64,000 nt of DNA from Kriegella aquimaris (GCF_900103215.1 NZ_FNGV01000014.1:62001-126000), one strand, 5' to 3'. Numbered from the stretch's first letter, positions 26,605 to 37,490 are shown. A program made the numbers and translations. Notes: generated by a model from the letters alone, not told the origin.

Positions 26605-26979
26605 ATGCCAACAATTTCACAATTAGTACGAAAAGGAAGGGCCACAATTACCAAGAAGAGTAAATCGGCTGCTTTGGATTCGTGTCCACAAAGGAGAGGG
26701 GTATGTACCCGTGTATATACGACCACTCCAAAGAAACCAAACTCAGCAATGCGAAAAGTTGCTAGGGTAAGGTTGACTAATGGTAAGGAGGTTAACGCCT
26801 ACATTCCAGGAGAGGGACACAATTTACAAGAGCACTCGATAGTATTGGTTAGAGGCGGAAGGGTGAAAGATTTGCCAGGAGTTAGATACCACATCGTAAG
26901 AGGTGCTTTGGATACTGCAGGTGTTGCAGGAAGAACCCAAAGAAGGTCTAAATACGGAGCAAAACGCCCTAAGAAGTAA
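26605..26979 (+). CDS. rpsL: 30S ribosomal protein S12
   Basis: 124 residues; decoding-centre protein of the small subunit. [11 protein letters not shown] (41-51), the classic streptomycin-contact loop, and [13 protein letters not shown], with Asp89 at the position methylthiolated in other bacteria, are intact. The lysines of the PKKPNS loop are wild-type, so no streptomycin-resistance substitution is visible there. First gene of the cluster. Confidence 0.98.
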   Translation: MPTISQLVRKGRATITKKSKSAALDSCPQRRGVCTRVYTTTPKKPNSAMRKVARVRLTNGKEVNAYIPGEGHNLQEHSIVLVRGGRVKDLPGVRYHIVRGALDTAGVAGRTQRRSKYGAKRPKK

Positions 26980-27080
26980 ATGAATTAGGGTTGTATGGGT
27001 CCTTGGTTTAATATAGGGGAGCGTTGAGCTTCTTGATTAATAAGCCAGAAAAGCCCGATGCAAACCGCAAACTTTGAAAA

Positions 27081-27557
27081 ATGAGAAAAAAACAGGCAAA
27101 GAAAAGACCGCTTTTACCAGATCCTAGGTTTAATGATCAATTGGTTACGCGTTTTGTAAACATGATGATGTGGGATGGTAAAAAATCAATTGCGTTCAGT
27201 GTATTTTATGAAGCAATTGATATTGTTGAGGAAAAGAAGACTGATGAAGAAAAAACGGCATTGGAGTTGTGGAAAGACGCTCTCTCGAATGTAATGCCCC
27301 ATGTTGAGGTTCGTAGCCGACGTGTAGGTGGTGCTACATTTCAGATTCCGATGCAGATTAGACCAGATCGTAAAATATCGACGGCTATGAAGTGGTTGAT
27401 TAGTTTTGCGCGTAAACGTAATGAAAAAGGAATGCCACAGAAATTGGCTGCCGAAATATTGGCTGCCTCTAAGGAAGAAGGTGCGGCCGTGAAGAAAAGA
27501 ACGGATACGCATAGAATGGCGGAAGCTAATAAGGCATTTTCTCACTTTAGATTTTAA
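27081..27557 (+). CDS. rpsG: 30S ribosomal protein S7
   Basis: 158 residues; 16S 3'-domain assembly initiator and E-site protein. [19 protein letters not shown] and [17 protein letters not shown] are diagnostic. The 101-bp spacer from rpsL is larger than most in the cluster but shows only weak pairing potential. Confidence 0.98.
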   Translation: MRKKQAKKRPLLPDPRFNDQLVTRFVNMMMWDGKKSIAFSVFYEAIDIVEEKKTDEEKTALELWKDALSNVMPHVEVRSRRVGGATFQIPMQIRPDRKISTAMKWLISFARKRNEKGMPQKLAAEILAASKEEGAAVKKRTDTHRMAEANKAFSHFRF

Positions 27558-27563
27558 TCAGAA

Positions 27564-29696
27564 ATGGCAAGAGATTTAAAATATACAAGAAATATTGGTA
27601 TCGCTGCGCACATTGATGCTGGAAAAACTACGACTACGGAACGTATACTTTTTTATACGGGTGTTAGTCATAAGATAGGCGAAGTGCATGATGGTGCTGC
27701 GACTATGGACTGGATGGAGCAGGAGCAGGAGCGTGGGATAACCATTACTTCGGCCGCTACTACATGTACATGGAAGTTTCCTTTGGAGAATGCAAAACCA
27801 TTACCTGATACTAAAGATTATCATTTTAATATTATTGACACCCCTGGGCACGTTGATTTTACCGTTGAGGTAAATAGATCTTTACGTGTATTGGATGGTT
27901 TGGTTTTTCTTTTTAGTGCAGTTGATGGTGTGGAGCCTCAGTCTGAAACGAACTGGAGATTGGCCGACAACTATAAAGTGCCGCGTATCGGTTTTGTGAA
28001 CAAAATGGATCGTCAGGGCGCTAATTTCTTGATGGTGTGTAAGCAAGTCAAGGAAATGTTAGGCTCTAATGCTGTGCCTATTGTATTGCCAATTGGTGAT
28101 GAGGCTGATTTTAGGGGTATTGTTGATTTGGCCAAGAATAGGGCTATAGTTTGGCATGAAGAGGGTTTTGGTGCCACTTTTGATGTGATCGACATTCCTG
28201 AAGAAATGAAAGCTGAAGTGCGTGAGTACAGAGCGGCTTTAATTGAGGCCGTAGCTGAGTATGATGAAGAATTGATGGAGAAGTTCTTCGAAGATGAAGA
28301 TTCGATTACAGAAGAAGAAGTGCATGCCGCTTTAAGGGCTGCAGTGATGGATAGGGCTATTATTCCTATGATTTGTGGTTCTTCCTTTAAAAATAAAGGT
28401 GTTCAATTTTTGTTGGATGCTGTTTGTAGGTATTTGCCATCTCCGATGGATAAAGAGGCAATTATAGGTACGCATCCAGATACTGGTGAGTCAATAAGTC
28501 GAAAGCCGGACGTAAAGGAGCCATTTGCTGCTTTAGCTTTCAAGATTGCAACAGACCCTTTTGTTGGTCGTTTAGCTTTCTTTAGAACATATTCTGGCCG
28601 TTTAGATGCGGGTTCTTATATTTTGAACAACCGTTCAGGTAAAAAGGAACGTATTTCGCGGATTTATCAAATGCACTCGAATAAACAAAATGCAATTGAT
28701 TACATCGAAGCTGGAGACATTGGAGCTGCGGTAGGTTTTAAAGATATTAAGACGGGAGATACAATGTCTGCTGAAAAGCATCCTATTGTATTGGAGAGTA
28801 TGGACTTTCCTGATCCGGTAATTGGTATCGCTGTTGAGCCTAAGACCAAGGTTGATGTAGATAAGTTGGGTATGGCTTTGGCAAAATTGGCTGAAGAAGA
28901 TCCTACTTTTCAAGTAAAAACTGATGAGGCGTCAGGTCAGACCATTATTTCTGGTATGGGTGAGCTTCACTTAGATATAATCGTTGATCGCTTAAGGCGC
29001 GAATTTAAAGTTGAAGTTAATCAGGGTCAGCCTCAGGTTGAATACAAAGAAGCGCTTACTAAAATGGCTGCTCACAGAGAAACTTATAAGAAGCAATCTG
29101 GTGGTCGTGGTAAGTTTGGTGACATTGTATTCGAGATGAGTCCTGCTGATGATGATTTCGAAGGAGATGGGTTGCAGTTTGTTGATGAAATAAAAGGTGG
29201 GCGTATACCCAAAGAATTTATTCCATCTGTACAGAAAGGTTTTGCGGCAGCAATGCAAAATGGACCTTTAGCTGGATTTGAAATGGACACTATGAAAGTA
29301 GTTTTAAAAGATGGATCTTTCCACCCTGTGGATTCTGATGCATTATCATTCGAATTAGCTGCCAAAATGGGTTATAAAGCTGCAGGTAAAGCTGCTGGAG
29401 CTGTTATTATGGAGCCAATCATGAAAATTGAGGTGATTACACCTGAAGAAAACATGGGTGATATCGTAGGTGACCTTAACCGTAGAAGGGGTACTATTAC
29501 GAATATGAGTGATAGAGCCGGAGCGAAAGTTGTAAAAGGTACAGTGCCTCTTTCAGAAATGTTTGGTTATGTTACTTCGTTAAGAACATTGTCTTCAGGT
29601 AGGGCAACGTCAACTATGGAATTCTCTCACTATGCAGAAACTCCATCGAATATTTCAGAGGAAGTCATTAAGGCAGCTAAAGGTGTAACTGCATAA
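27564..29696 (+). CDS. fusA: elongation factor G
   Basis: 710 residues; GTPase driving translocation. G1 is AHIDAGKT (15-22), the switch region has [12 protein letters not shown]3 is DTPGH (92-96) and G4 is NKMD (146-149). Domains II-V follow in order; domain IV ends with the conserved loop near GGRGKFGD. It starts 6 bp after rpsG, the classic str-operon order. No tuf gene follows here; rpsJ comes next instead. Confidence 0.98.
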   Translation: MARDLKYTRNIGIAAHIDAGKTTTTERILFYTGVSHKIGEVHDGAATMDWMEQEQERGITITSAATTCTWKFPLENAKPLPDTKDYHFNIIDTPGHVDFTVEVNRSLRVLDGLVFLFSAVDGVEPQSETNWRLADNYKVPRIGFVNKMDRQGANFLMVCKQVKEMLGSNAVPIVLPIGDEADFRGIVDLAKNRAIVWHEEGFGATFDVIDIPEEMKAEVREYRAALIEAVAEYDEELMEKFFEDEDSITEEEVHAALRAAVMDRAIIPMICGSSFKNKGVQFLLDAVCRYLPSPMDKEAIIGTHPDTGESISRKPDVKEPFAALAFKIATDPFVGRLAFFRTYSGRLDAGSYILNNRSGKKERISRIYQMHSNKQNAIDYIEAGDIGAAVGFKDIKTGDTMSAEKHPIVLESMDFPDPVIGIAVEPKTKVDVDKLGMALAKLAEEDPTFQVKTDEASGQTIISGMGELHLDIIVDRLRREFKVEVNQGQPQVEYKEALTKMAAHRETYKKQSGGRGKFGDIVFEMSPADDDFEGDGLQFVDEIKGGRIPKEFIPSVQKGFAAAMQNGPLAGFEMDTMKVVLKDGSFHPVDSDALSFELAAKMGYKAAGKAAGAVIMEPIMKIEVITPEENMGDIVGDLNRRRGTITNMSDRAGAKVVKGTVPLSEMFGYVTSLRTLSSGRATSTMEFSHYAETPSNISEEVIKAAKGVTA

Positions 29697-29706
29697 TTTT
29701 TAGAAG

Positions 29707-30012
29707 ATGAGTCAGAAAATTAGAATAAAATTAAAATCTTACGATCATAATTTGGTAGACAAGTCTGCTGAGAAAATTGTAAAAACGGTTAAAACAACCG
29801 GAGCTGTGGTGACTGGACCAATTCCATTGCCAACTCATAAAAAGATATTTACAGTTTTGCGTTCTCCGCACGTAAATAAGAAATCTAGAGAGCAATTTCA
29901 ATTGAGTTCGTATAAAAGGCTTTTGGATATTTATAGCTCTTCATCTAAAACTATTGATGCACTTATGAAGTTAGAGCTTCCAAGTGGTGTCGAGGTAGAG
30001 ATCAAGGTTTAG
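29707..30012 (+). CDS. rpsJ: 30S ribosomal protein S10
   Basis: 101 residues; [17 protein letters not shown] and [27 protein letters not shown]-type sequence ([23 protein letters not shown]) are diagnostic. It forms part of the 30S head and, in other bacteria, also joins NusB in antitermination. It is followed by the largest spacer in the cluster. Confidence 0.98.
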   Translation: MSQKIRIKLKSYDHNLVDKSAEKIVKTVKTTGAVVTGPIPLPTHKKIFTVLRSPHVNKKSREQFQLSSYKRLLDIYSSSSKTIDALMKLELPSGVEVEIKV

Positions 30013-30215
30013 TTTTTATTCCCGAAAAGCGGGAGTCTCGTCAAATTATAGATGAGAAACGAAACACATATTCCCATGGCGTGGGAATGAACATGTCCGG
30101 AGCTGCGTGCAAAGGAAAAACGGAAAAAGAATACATTCAGGGCTGGATGATTTCTTAGCCCTGTTTTTTTGCAAGAAATTTTGAGTAATAGTTGAATAAT
30201 AAATATAAATAAATT
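30013..30215 (+). promoter_or_regulatory. structured leader with terminator-like hairpin before rplC
   Basis: A 203-base spacer with four consecutive stems: TCCCG/CGGGA (30020-30034), TCTCGTC/GATGAGA (30036-30057, one G-T pair), ATTCCCAT/GTGGGAAT (30070-30088), and CAGGGCT/AGCCCTG (30138-30163) followed directly by seven T (30164-30170). The last is a good intrinsic terminator lying 45 bases before rplC. Inside a co-transcribed cluster this suggests an attenuator or ribosomal-protein-sensing leader, or a terminator followed by a new promoter; no clear TAnnTTTG is seen after it. Confidence 0.65.
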
Positions 30216-30833
30216 ATGTCTGGGTTAATAGGAAAAAAAGTAGGCATGACCAGTATTTTTGATGAGAACGGAAAGAATATCCCGTGTACTGTCATTGAAG
30301 CTGGACCATGCGTGATTACCCAAGTCAGAACCGAAGAGGTCGACGGGTACAGTGCCCTTCAGCTTGGTTTCGATGACAAGGCAGAGAAACGTGCTAATAA
30401 GGCCGAATCGGGCCACTTTAAAAAAGCAGGTTCTTCTCCAAAGAAAACAGTCGTTGAATTCCGAGATTTTGAAGGTGAATACAAATTAGGTGACACTGTT
30501 GGTGTCGATGTTTTCCGAGAAGGAGAATTTGTTGATGTCATTGGTACATCAAAAGGAAAAGGTTTTCAAGGTGTTGTGAAAAGACATGGCTTTGCCGGTG
30601 TCGGTCAGGCTACTCACGGTCAGCACAACAGGTTGAGGGCTCCTGGTTCTATCGGTGCAGCCTCAACACCCTCAAGAGTATTTAAGGGGATGAAAATGGC
30701 TGGTAGAATGGGCGGTGATAGAGTTACTGTTCAAAACCTGAGAGTGTTAAAAATAGTTCCAGAAAAGAATCTTTTAGTAGTAAAAGGTTGTGTGCCTGGT
30801 CATAAAAACGCTTACGTAACTATTGAGAAGTAA
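30216..30833 (+). CDS. rplC: 50S ribosomal protein L3
   Basis: 205 residues; [15 protein letters not shown] at the start and the methylated-Gln loop region [15 protein letters not shown] and GVVKRHGF are typical. L3 is an early assembly protein near the peptidyl-transferase centre. Its stop shares one base with the start of rplD (TAATG). Confidence 0.98.
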   Translation: MSGLIGKKVGMTSIFDENGKNIPCTVIEAGPCVITQVRTEEVDGYSALQLGFDDKAEKRANKAESGHFKKAGSSPKKTVVEFRDFEGEYKLGDTVGVDVFREGEFVDVIGTSKGKGFQGVVKRHGFAGVGQATHGQHNRLRAPGSIGAASTPSRVFKGMKMAGRMGGDRVTVQNLRVLKIVPEKNLLVVKGCVPGHKNAYVTIEK

Positions 30834-31462
30834 TGAAAGTAGCAGTTTTAGATATTAAAGGAAAAGAAACCGGAAGAAAGGTAGACCTTTTGGATGAGGT
30901 TTTCGCAATAGAGCCGAACAATCACGCAGTGTATTTGGATGTCAAGCAATATTTGGCGCACCAACGACAAGGAACGCATAAATCGAAAGAGCGTGGTGAG
31001 ATTGCTGGTAGTACCAGAAAGATTAAGAAACAGAAAGGAACGGGTACTGCAAGGGCAGGTAGTATAAAGTCACCGATTTTTAGAGGTGGTGGTAGAATAT
31101 TCGGACCAAGACCTAGGGATTATAAGCAAAAGCTTAATAAAAACTTGAAACGTTTAGCGCGGAGATCTGCGTTGAGTATCAAGTCAAAAGAGCAAGCTAT
31201 TTTAGTCGTTGAAGACTTTAATTTTGAAGTGCCTAAGACTAAAGATTTTATGCAAGTTTTGAAGTCTTTGGGCTTAGAAAACAAAAAATCTTTGTTTGTG
31301 TTGGGCGATTCAAATAATAGCGTATATTTGTCTTCGCGTAATTTAAAGCGTTCTGAAGTGATAAGTAGCTCAGAATTAAGTACTTACAAGATATTGAATG
31401 CAAATAATATCGTATTGCTTGAAGGCGCTTTGGAAGGGTTGCAATCGAACTTAAATAAATAG
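30833..31462 (+). CDS. rplD: 50S ribosomal protein L4
   Basis: 209 residues. The extended loop lining the exit tunnel is visible (GTGTARAGSIKSPIFRGGG, about residues 64-82), with the macrolide-contact region GTGTARAG unaltered. In E. coli L4 represses its own operon; the leader before rplC is a possible site for comparable control here. Confidence 0.98.
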   Translation: MKVAVLDIKGKETGRKVDLLDEVFAIEPNNHAVYLDVKQYLAHQRQGTHKSKERGEIAGSTRKIKKQKGTGTARAGSIKSPIFRGGGRIFGPRPRDYKQKLNKNLKRLARRSALSIKSKEQAILVVEDFNFEVPKTKDFMQVLKSLGLENKKSLFVLGDSNNSVYLSSRNLKRSEVISSSELSTYKILNANNIVLLEGALEGLQSNLNK

Positions 31463-31469
31463 GAAAACC

Positions 31470-31760
31470 ATGAGTGTGTTGATAAAGCCAATTATAACGG
31501 AAAAAATGACCGCGGATAGCGAGTTGCTCAATCGTTATGGTTTCATTGTAGATCCAAGAGCGAACAAGATACAGATTAAAGATGCGGTTGAGGCAACGTA
31601 TGGTGTTTCTGTTAAGAAAGTACGTACAATGAATTACGGCCCAAAAAGAAAATCACGATACACCAAAACAGGTGTGCAGCACGGAAAGACCAATTCGGTC
31701 AAGAAGGCGATCGTTGATGTAGTAGAAGGTGATATTATTGATTTTTACAGTAATCTATAG
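31470..31760 (+). CDS. rplW: 50S ribosomal protein L23
   Basis: 96 residues, MSVLIKPIITEKMT and NKIQIKDAVEATYGVSVKKV. L23 lies at the tunnel exit and is the docking site for trigger factor and SRP. It starts 7 bp after rplD. Confidence 0.97.
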   Translation: MSVLIKPIITEKMTADSELLNRYGFIVDPRANKIQIKDAVEATYGVSVKKVRTMNYGPKRKSRYTKTGVQHGKTNSVKKAIVDVVEGDIIDFYSNL

Positions 31761-31769
31761 AGACTAAAG

Positions 31770-32594
31770 ATGTCAGTTAGAAAATTAAAACCAATCACTC
31801 CAGGACAGCGTTTTAGAGTAGTAAATGGATTTGACGCCATTACTACTGATAAGCCGGAGAAAAGCTTGCTTGCTCCGTTAAAAAAGTCGGGAGGTAGAAA
31901 CAGTCAAGGAAAGATGACTATGCGCCATAGAGGTGGTGGTCATAAAAGAAGGTATCGTGTAATAGATTTTAAAAGGGATAAGCAAGATGTTGCTGCGACC
32001 GTAAAGTCTATTCAGTATGATCCGAACAGAACGGCGTTTATCGCTTTGTTGGAATATGCTGATGGTGAAAAGCGATATGTAATAGCTCAAAACGGACTTC
32101 AGGTTGGTCAAGAGGTATCTACAGGTTCTTCTGTTGCGCCGGAAATTGGAAATGCACTTCCTTTAAGTGCTATTCCGTTAGGTACTATTATTTCATGTAT
32201 AGAGCTGCGACCTGGTCAGGGAGCGGTAATGGCTAGAAGTGCTGGTACGTTCGCGCAATTGATGGCCAAAGACGGAAAATTCGTTACCGTTAAATTGCCA
32301 TCGGGGGAAACAAGATTGATCCTTTCGGGTTGTTTGGCTACCATTGGTGCGATATCTAATTCAGATCATCAGCTGTTGGTTTCTGGTAAGGCTGGCCGTA
32401 GTAGATGGTTGGGTAGAAGACCAAGAACAAGACCGGTAGCAATGAACCCTGTCGATCACCCAATGGGTGGTGGTGAAGGAAGGGCTTCCGGAGGGCATCC
32501 GAGATCTAGGAACGGAATTCCTGCAAAAGGATTCAGAACCCGTACCAAGACTAAGAGCACCAACAAATATATTTTAGAACGTAGAAAGAAATAA
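31770..32594 (+). CDS. rplB: 50S ribosomal protein L2
   Basis: 274 residues, OB and SH3-like domains with the signature [20 protein letters not shown] near the C-terminus, including the conserved His of NPVDHP needed for peptidyl transferase structure. Basic C-terminal tail [15 protein letters not shown]. Confidence 0.98.
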   Translation: MSVRKLKPITPGQRFRVVNGFDAITTDKPEKSLLAPLKKSGGRNSQGKMTMRHRGGGHKRRYRVIDFKRDKQDVAATVKSIQYDPNRTAFIALLEYADGEKRYVIAQNGLQVGQEVSTGSSVAPEIGNALPLSAIPLGTIISCIELRPGQGAVMARSAGTFAQLMAKDGKFVTVKLPSGETRLILSGCLATIGAISNSDHQLLVSGKAGRSRWLGRRPRTRPVAMNPVDHPMGGGEGRASGGHPRSRNGIPAKGFRTRTKTKSTNKYILERRKK

Positions 32595-32608
32595 AAAAGT
32601 AGAAAGAA

Positions 32609-32887
32609 ATGGCACGTTCATTAAAAAAAGGACCTTACGTTCATTATAGCCTGGAGAAGAAGATTGAGCAAAATGCATCTTCTGGAAAGAAGACGGTTAT
32701 CAAAACATGGTCAAGGGCATCGATGATAACACCAGATTTTGTTGGTTTGACTATTGCGGTTCACAACGGAAGACAATTTGTTCCCGTATATATTACCGAA
32801 AACATGGTTGGTCATAAATTGGGTGAATTTTCTCCTACGCGATCCTTTAGAGGACATGCGGGAGCGAAAAATAAAGGTAAAAAGTAA
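32609..32887 (+). CDS. rpsS: 30S ribosomal protein S19
   Basis: 92 residues; [18 protein letters not shown] and [16 protein letters not shown] are diagnostic. It lies in the 30S head, contacting S13. It ends three bases before the rplV start. Confidence 0.97.
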   Translation: MARSLKKGPYVHYSLEKKIEQNASSGKKTVIKTWSRASMITPDFVGLTIAVHNGRQFVPVYITENMVGHKLGEFSPTRSFRGHAGAKNKGKK

Positions 32888-32890
32888 GCT

Positions 32891-33298
32891 ATGGGAGTTC
32901 GAAAAAGACAGATGGCCGAAAGAATTAAGGCTGAAAAACAACAAGTGGCTTTTGCTAAATTGAACAATTGCCCAACATCTCCTAGAAAAATGCGTCTTGT
33001 GGCGGATTTGGTTAGAGGGGTACAAGTTGAAAAGGCTTTGGCGATATTAAGGTTCAATCCTAAAGAGGCGTCACGTAGATTAGAGAAGCTTTTACTTTCA
33101 GCTTTGGCCAATTGGCAAGCAAAGAATGAAGAGGCAAGTGTTGAAGATGCAGACCTTTTTGTAAAAGAGATACGGGTTGACAGTGCAAGTATGTTGAAAA
33201 GACTGCGTCCGGCACCCCAAGGAAGGGCCCATAGAATACGAAAACGTTCCAATCACGTAACATTGGTGTTGGGGTCTAACAATAATATAGAAAGCTAG
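32891..33298 (+). CDS. rplV: 50S ribosomal protein L22
   Basis: 135 residues. After a short basic N-terminal extension ([17 protein letters not shown]), the L22 core starts at [19 protein letters not shown]. The tunnel beta-hairpin lies near [17 protein letters not shown]. The extension is longer than in E. coli L22 (110 residues) but normal for Bacteroidota. Confidence 0.97.
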   Translation: MGVRKRQMAERIKAEKQQVAFAKLNNCPTSPRKMRLVADLVRGVQVEKALAILRFNPKEASRRLEKLLLSALANWQAKNEEASVEDADLFVKEIRVDSASMLKRLRPAPQGRAHRIRKRSNHVTLVLGSNNNIES

Positions 33299-33299
33299 A

Positions 33300-34025
33300 A
33301 TGGGACAGAAAACAAATCCGATAGGAAATCGTCTAGGAATCATCAGAGGATGGGAGTCTAACTGGTATGGTGGAAACGATTATGGTGATAAACTTGCCGA
33401 AGACGATAAGATAAGGAAATATATCCATGCTCGTTTAGCAAAGGCAAGTGTTTCTAGAGTTATTATAGAGCGCACGCTTAAACTGATTACGGTAACAATA
33501 ACAACGGCGAGACCTGGTATTATCATTGGTAAAGGTGGTCAAGAAGTTGATAAGCTAAAAGAAGAGCTTAAAAAAATTACCAATAAAGAAGTTCAGATCA
33601 ATATTTACGAAATTAAGAGACCTGAGCTAGATGCTAATTTGGTTGCTGCCAGTGTAGCACGTCAGATTGAAAGTAGGATATCTTTTCGTAGAGCTATAAA
33701 AATGGCTATTGCTGCGGCGATGCGAATGAATGCTGAAGGAATTAAGATTCAGATTTCAGGACGTTTGAACGGAGCTGAAATGGCGCGTTCCGAGTCATAT
33801 AAAGACGGAAGAATTCCATTGTCCACTTTTAGGGCTGATATTGATTATGCTTTGCATGAAGCACATACGACCTACGGAAGATTAGGTATTAAAGTGTGGA
33901 TAATGAAGGGTGAAGTATATGGCAAACGGGATCTTTCTCCTTTGGTCGGTATGTCGAAAAGTCAAGGTGGTAAAGGAGGCGGAAAGCAGCAAGACGGTGG
34001 TAGAAAACCCCGCCGTAGAAAGTAA
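33300..34025 (+). CDS. rpsC: 30S ribosomal protein S3
   Basis: 241 residues; KH-type RNA-binding segment [18 protein letters not shown] and C-terminal domain [11 protein letters not shown]. The C-terminus is Gly/Lys/Gln rich ([14 protein letters not shown]). It forms part of the mRNA entry helicase site. One base separates it from rplV. Confidence 0.98.
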   Translation: MGQKTNPIGNRLGIIRGWESNWYGGNDYGDKLAEDDKIRKYIHARLAKASVSRVIIERTLKLITVTITTARPGIIIGKGGQEVDKLKEELKKITNKEVQINIYEIKRPELDANLVAASVARQIESRISFRRAIKMAIAAAMRMNAEGIKIQISGRLNGAEMARSESYKDGRIPLSTFRADIDYALHEAHTTYGRLGIKVWIMKGEVYGKRDLSPLVGMSKSQGGKGGGKQQDGGRKPRRRK

Positions 34026-34042
34026 TTTTTAAAGAATAAGAA

Positions 34043-34468
34043 ATGTTACAGCCAAAAAGAACCAAGTTTCGTAAAATGCAAAAAGGCCGCATGAAAGGTG
34101 ATGCGGGTAGAGGACATCAACTTTCAAATGGTATGTTCGGCATTAAAACTCTGGATTCTAATTTTTTAACATCGCGTCAGATAGAAGCGGCACGTATTGC
34201 TGCTACTAGATATATGAAAAGGGAAGGACAGCTATGGATTAAAATATTTCCGGATAAGCCAATTACCAAAAAGCCATTGGAGGTTCGTATGGGTAAAGGT
34301 AAAGGTGCTCCAGAATATTTCGTGGCCGTGGTCAAACCAGGTAGAGTTTTATTTGAGGTCGCCGGAGTTCCTATGGACATTGCCAAAGAAGCATTGAGAT
34401 TGGCTGCACAAAAATTACCGGTAAAGACAAAGTTCATTGTCGCTCGAGACTATGTTCATCAAGATTAA
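34043..34468 (+). CDS. rplP: 50S ribosomal protein L16
   Basis: 141 residues; [19 protein letters not shown] and the conserved [18 protein letters not shown] loop. It helps position the aminoacyl-tRNA at the A site. Length is standard. Confidence 0.97.
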   Translation: MLQPKRTKFRKMQKGRMKGDAGRGHQLSNGMFGIKTLDSNFLTSRQIEAARIAATRYMKREGQLWIKIFPDKPITKKPLEVRMGKGKGAPEYFVAVVKPGRVLFEVAGVPMDIAKEALRLAAQKLPVKTKFIVARDYVHQD

Positions 34469-34481
34469 ATTTTAGGGAGGC

Positions 34482-34673
34482 ATGAAAAAACAGGAAATAA
34501 AGAAAATGTCGGTCGAAGAGCTGAATGAAAAGCTTGCTGAATTCAAAAAACAGCATACCGATTTAAAAACGGCCCATTTTGTAACTCCGTTGGAGAACCC
34601 ACTTCAGATAAGAAAGGTAAGAAGAACGGTTGCACGATTGGCAACGGAATTAACTAATAGGGAAAACCAATAA
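34482..34673 (+). CDS. rpmC: 50S ribosomal protein L29
   Basis: 63 residues, all-helical, with [20 protein letters not shown]-like N-terminus and [16 protein letters not shown]-terminal helix. It lies near the tunnel exit beside L23. Confidence 0.96.
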   Translation: MKKQEIKKMSVEELNEKLAEFKKQHTDLKTAHFVTPLENPLQIRKVRRTVARLATELTNRENQ

Positions 34674-34686
34674 TTGGTTCGGCTTT

Positions 34687-34944
34687 ATGGAAAATAGAAA
34701 TTTAAGAAAAGAGAGAGTCGGGGTAGTAACCAGTGACAAAATGGAGAAATCAATTGTGGTTTCCGAAGTTAAGCGTGTAAAGCACCCGATGTACGGTAAG
34801 TTCGTGTTGAAAACAAAGAAATATGTTGCACACGACGAGAAGAACGACTGCAATATTGGCGATACTGTAAAGATTATGGAGACACGCCCTTTGAGCAAGA
34901 CTAAATGTTGGAGGTTAGTAGAAATCCTAGAAAGAGCTAAATAA
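34687..34944 (+). CDS. rpsQ: 30S ribosomal protein S17
   Basis: 85 residues, OB fold with [17 protein letters not shown] and [13 protein letters not shown]. It is a primary 16S-binding protein of the 5' domain. Position between rpmC and rplN is the conserved order. Confidence 0.97.
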   Translation: MENRNLRKERVGVVTSDKMEKSIVVSEVKRVKHPMYGKFVLKTKKYVAHDEKNDCNIGDTVKIMETRPLSKTKCWRLVEILERAK

Positions 34945-34946
34945 TT

Positions 34947-35315
34947 ATGTTACAGCAAGAATCCAGATTAAAGGTAGCAGACAATACAGGGGCCAAAGAA
35001 GTTTTGACCATCCGAGTTCTCGGAGGTACAAAACGGAGGTACGCTTCTATAGGTGACAAGATTGTTGTTGCCGTGAAAGAGGCGACACCCAACGGCGGTA
35101 TTAAAAAAGGAGCTGTTTCTACTGCGGTGGTAGTTAGAACAAAAAAAGAGGTTAGAAGACCCGATGGTTCTTATATCCGCTTTGATGACAACGCTTGTGT
35201 GTTGTTGAACCCTACAGGGGAGATGAGGGGTACACGTGTTTTCGGACCGGTGGCCAGAGAGCTTCGTGACAAACAGTTCATGAAAATTGTTTCATTAGCT
35301 CCAGAGGTGCTTTAA
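34947..35315 (+). CDS. rplN: 50S ribosomal protein L14
   Basis: 122 residues; [18 protein letters not shown] and [20 protein letters not shown] are diagnostic. It contributes to intersubunit bridges and is the RsfS docking surface in other bacteria. Confidence 0.98.
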   Translation: MLQQESRLKVADNTGAKEVLTIRVLGGTKRRYASIGDKIVVAVKEATPNGGIKKGAVSTAVVVRTKKEVRRPDGSYIRFDDNACVLLNPTGEMRGTRVFGPVARELRDKQFMKIVSLAPEVL

Positions 35316-35324
35316 ACTATTAGA

Positions 35325-35639
35325 ATGAAAAAGTTAAAGATAAAAACAGGGGATACCGTAAAAATTGTTGCTGGCGACCATAAAGGTACGGAAGGCAAGG
35401 TTTTACGAGTTGACATTGAAAAGAACAAGGCAATTGTTGAGGGAGCTAATTTGGTCTCTAAACATGAAAAACCGAGTGCTAAAAACCCACAAGGGGGCAT
35501 CACTAAAAAAGAAGCTCCTATTCATATATCCAATTTGGCATTGATTGATTCCAAATCTGGTGAGACGACTAAGGTCGGTTATGAAGTTAGAGATGGTAAG
35601 AAAGTCAGGTTTTCCAAAAAATCCAATGAAGTAATTTAG
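35325..35639 (+). CDS. rplX: 50S ribosomal protein L24
   Basis: 104 residues with KOW motif [20 protein letters not shown] and the loop [17 protein letters not shown]. It is an assembly initiator of 23S rRNA. It ends two bases before rplE. Confidence 0.97.
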   Translation: MKKLKIKTGDTVKIVAGDHKGTEGKVLRVDIEKNKAIVEGANLVSKHEKPSAKNPQGGITKKEAPIHISNLALIDSKSGETTKVGYEVRDGKKVRFSKKSNEVI

Positions 35640-35641
35640 TT

Positions 35642-36193
35642 ATGGCTTACGTTGCAAGATTAAAAAAGGAATATAGGGAGCGTGTAGTAGATGCGCTTAG
35701 AAAGGAATTTGGCTACAAGAACGTCATGCAGGTTCCGAAATTAGAAAAAATCGTTGTCAGTAGAGGCGTTGGTGCCGCTGTGGCCGATAAAAAGCTAATC
35801 GATCATGCTGTAGACGAATTGACCAATATCACTGGGCAAAAGGCGATTTCTACAATGTCGAAGAAAGATGTTGCGGCATTTAAGCTACGAAAAGGTATGC
35901 CGATTGGAGCGAAGGTTACACTTCGTGGAGAAAGAATGTACGAATTCTTAGACAGGTTGGTGACTTCTGCGTTACCACGTGTAAGAGATTTTCAAGGTAT
36001 TCGCGCTACTGGTTTTGATGGTCGTGGCAATTATAGCCTTGGCGTTACCGAACAGATTATTTTTCCTGAGATTAATATTGATAAAATCAATAGAATCAAC
36101 GGAATGGATATAACTTTTGTGACTACGGCCGAGACGGACAAGGAAGCGAAATCATTATTAACAGAACTGGGATTACCTTTTAAAAAGAACTAG
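35642..36193 (+). CDS. rplE: 50S ribosomal protein L5
   Basis: 183 residues; the RNA-binding region [18 protein letters not shown] and RDFQGI with C-terminal EINIDKI are typical. It binds 5S rRNA and contacts the P-site tRNA. One base separates it from rpsN. Confidence 0.98.
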   Translation: MAYVARLKKEYRERVVDALRKEFGYKNVMQVPKLEKIVVSRGVGAAVADKKLIDHAVDELTNITGQKAISTMSKKDVAAFKLRKGMPIGAKVTLRGERMYEFLDRLVTSALPRVRDFQGIRATGFDGRGNYSLGVTEQIIFPEINIDKINRINGMDITFVTTAETDKEAKSLLTELGLPFKKN

Positions 36194-36194
36194 T

Positions 36195-36464
36195 ATGGCT
36201 AAAGAATCAATGAAGGCCCGTGAAAGAAAAAGAGCAAAAACAGTTGCTTTATATGCGGAGAGAAGAAAAGAGTTGAAAGAAGCAGGTGATTACGAAGGCT
36301 TGCAGAAACTTCCGAGAAACGCTTCACCTGTACGTTTGCATAATCGTTGCAAGTTAACGGGAAGACCTAAAGGTTACATGCGTACTTTTGGAATTTCCAG
36401 GGTTATGTTCAGGGAGATGGCGAATCAAGGCTTGATTCCTGGGGTAAAAAAAGCCAGCTGGTAA
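36195..36464 (+). CDS. rpsN: 30S ribosomal protein S14 (zinc-independent type)
   Basis: 89 residues. The long form without the CxxC zinc ribbon: only one Cys appears in [17 protein letters not shown] where the short form has four. [17 protein letters not shown] at the N-terminus is typical. Confidence 0.97.
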   Translation: MAKESMKARERKRAKTVALYAERRKELKEAGDYEGLQKLPRNASPVRLHNRCKLTGRPKGYMRTFGISRVMFREMANQGLIPGVKKASW

Positions 36465-36486
36465 GACAATTGAATAACTGGTTTCA

Positions 36487-36510
36487 GGTTTAGCAATGAT
36501 GCTAAAAACC
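36487..36510 (+). other. hairpin in rpsN-rpsH spacer
   Basis: TTTAGCA (36489-36495) and TGCTAAA (36500-36506) pair around an ATGA loop, and GG/CC extend the stem past a two-base bulge. It sits about 20 bases before rpsH, whose product S8 is the autoregulator of the spc operon in E. coli. No resemblance to the E. coli S8 site was tested. Confidence 0.4.
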
Positions 36511-36529
36511 GTTACCGAATAAGATAAAT

Positions 36530-36928
36530 ATGGTTACAGATACTATAGCAGATTATTTAACAAGAATTAGAAACGCCAGTAGAGCGGGTCATAGAGTTGT
36601 TGAGATTCCTTCCTCAAAAGTAAAGAAGGAGATAACTAAAATATTATTCGATCAAGGTTATATTTTAAGTTATAAATTCGAAGACGATAAAGTGCAGGGT
36701 TCTATCAAAATTGCACTTAAGTACGATAAAATGACCAAAGATCCGGTTATTAAGAAATTAGAGCGCATTAGTAAACCCGGTCTACGTAAGTATACAGGTT
36801 CGCAAGATTTGCCTCGAGTTCTGAACGGTCTTGGTGTGGCTATAGTGTCAACATCGCATGGAGTAATGACCAGCAAGCAGGCCAAGAACGAGAATGTTGG
36901 TGGCGAGGTATTGTGCTATGTATATTAA
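36530..36928 (+). CDS. rpsH: 30S ribosomal protein S8
   Basis: 132 residues; DTIADYLTRIRNASRAGH and the C-terminal GVAIVSTSHGVMTSKQAKN with GGEVLCYVY are diagnostic. It is a central-domain 16S-binding protein. Confidence 0.98.
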   Translation: MVTDTIADYLTRIRNASRAGHRVVEIPSSKVKKEITKILFDQGYILSYKFEDDKVQGSIKIALKYDKMTKDPVIKKLERISKPGLRKYTGSQDLPRVLNGLGVAIVSTSHGVMTSKQAKNENVGGEVLCYVY

Positions 36929-36947
36929 TGTGATAAAGAATTAAGAA

Positions 36948-37490
36948 ATGTCAAGAATAGGTAATAATCCAATAGCGATTCCTGATGGTGTGACCATAGA
37001 GGTAAAGGATAATGAAGTTACTGTAAAAGGTAAGTTGGGTGAACTGGTCCAAGAGTTTTCAGGGGTTTCCATTAAGGTCGAAGACGGTCAGGCATGGGTA
37101 ACTAGGCCATCAGATTCGAAAGAGCACAAGGCGAAACACGGTCTATACAGATCTTTGATCTTGAATATGGTTGAAGGAGTTTCCAAAGGATGGACCAAGG
37201 AACTGGAGCTGGTTGGAGTTGGATACAGGGCTAGTAATCAAGGTCAGAAATTAGATTTGGCAGTAGGTTTTTCGCACAATATTGTGCTAGACATAGCGCC
37301 GGAAGTAAAAATCGAGACTGTCTCTGAAAAAGGTAAAAACCCTATCGTAAAGTTGACATCGCATGACAAACAGTTAGTGGGTCAAGTAGCGGCAAAAATA
37401 CGTTCATTTCGCAAGCCTGAGCCGTACAAAGGAAAAGGTATCAAATTTGTTGGTGAACAATTAAGAAGAAAAGCGGGTAAATCAGCATAA
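36948..37490 (+). CDS. rplF: 50S ribosomal protein L6
   Basis: 180 residues; MSRIGNNPIAIPDGV and the C-terminal signature PEPYKGKGIKFVGEQLRRKA. It binds near the sarcin-ricin loop. Confidence 0.98.
   Translation: MSRIGNNPIAIPDGVTIEVKDNEVTVKGKLGELVQEFSGVSIKVEDGQAWVTRPSDSKEHKAKHGLYRSLILNMVEGVSKGWTKELELVGVGYRASNQGQKLDLAVGFSHNIVLDIAPEVKIETVSEKGKNPIVKLTSHDKQLVGQVAAKIRSFRKPEPYKGKGIKFVGEQLRRKAGKSA

Noticed and set aside
26444-26647. Minus-strand frame overlapping the rpsL start
   Set aside because: It covers the rpsL promoter and 5' end; no coding features.
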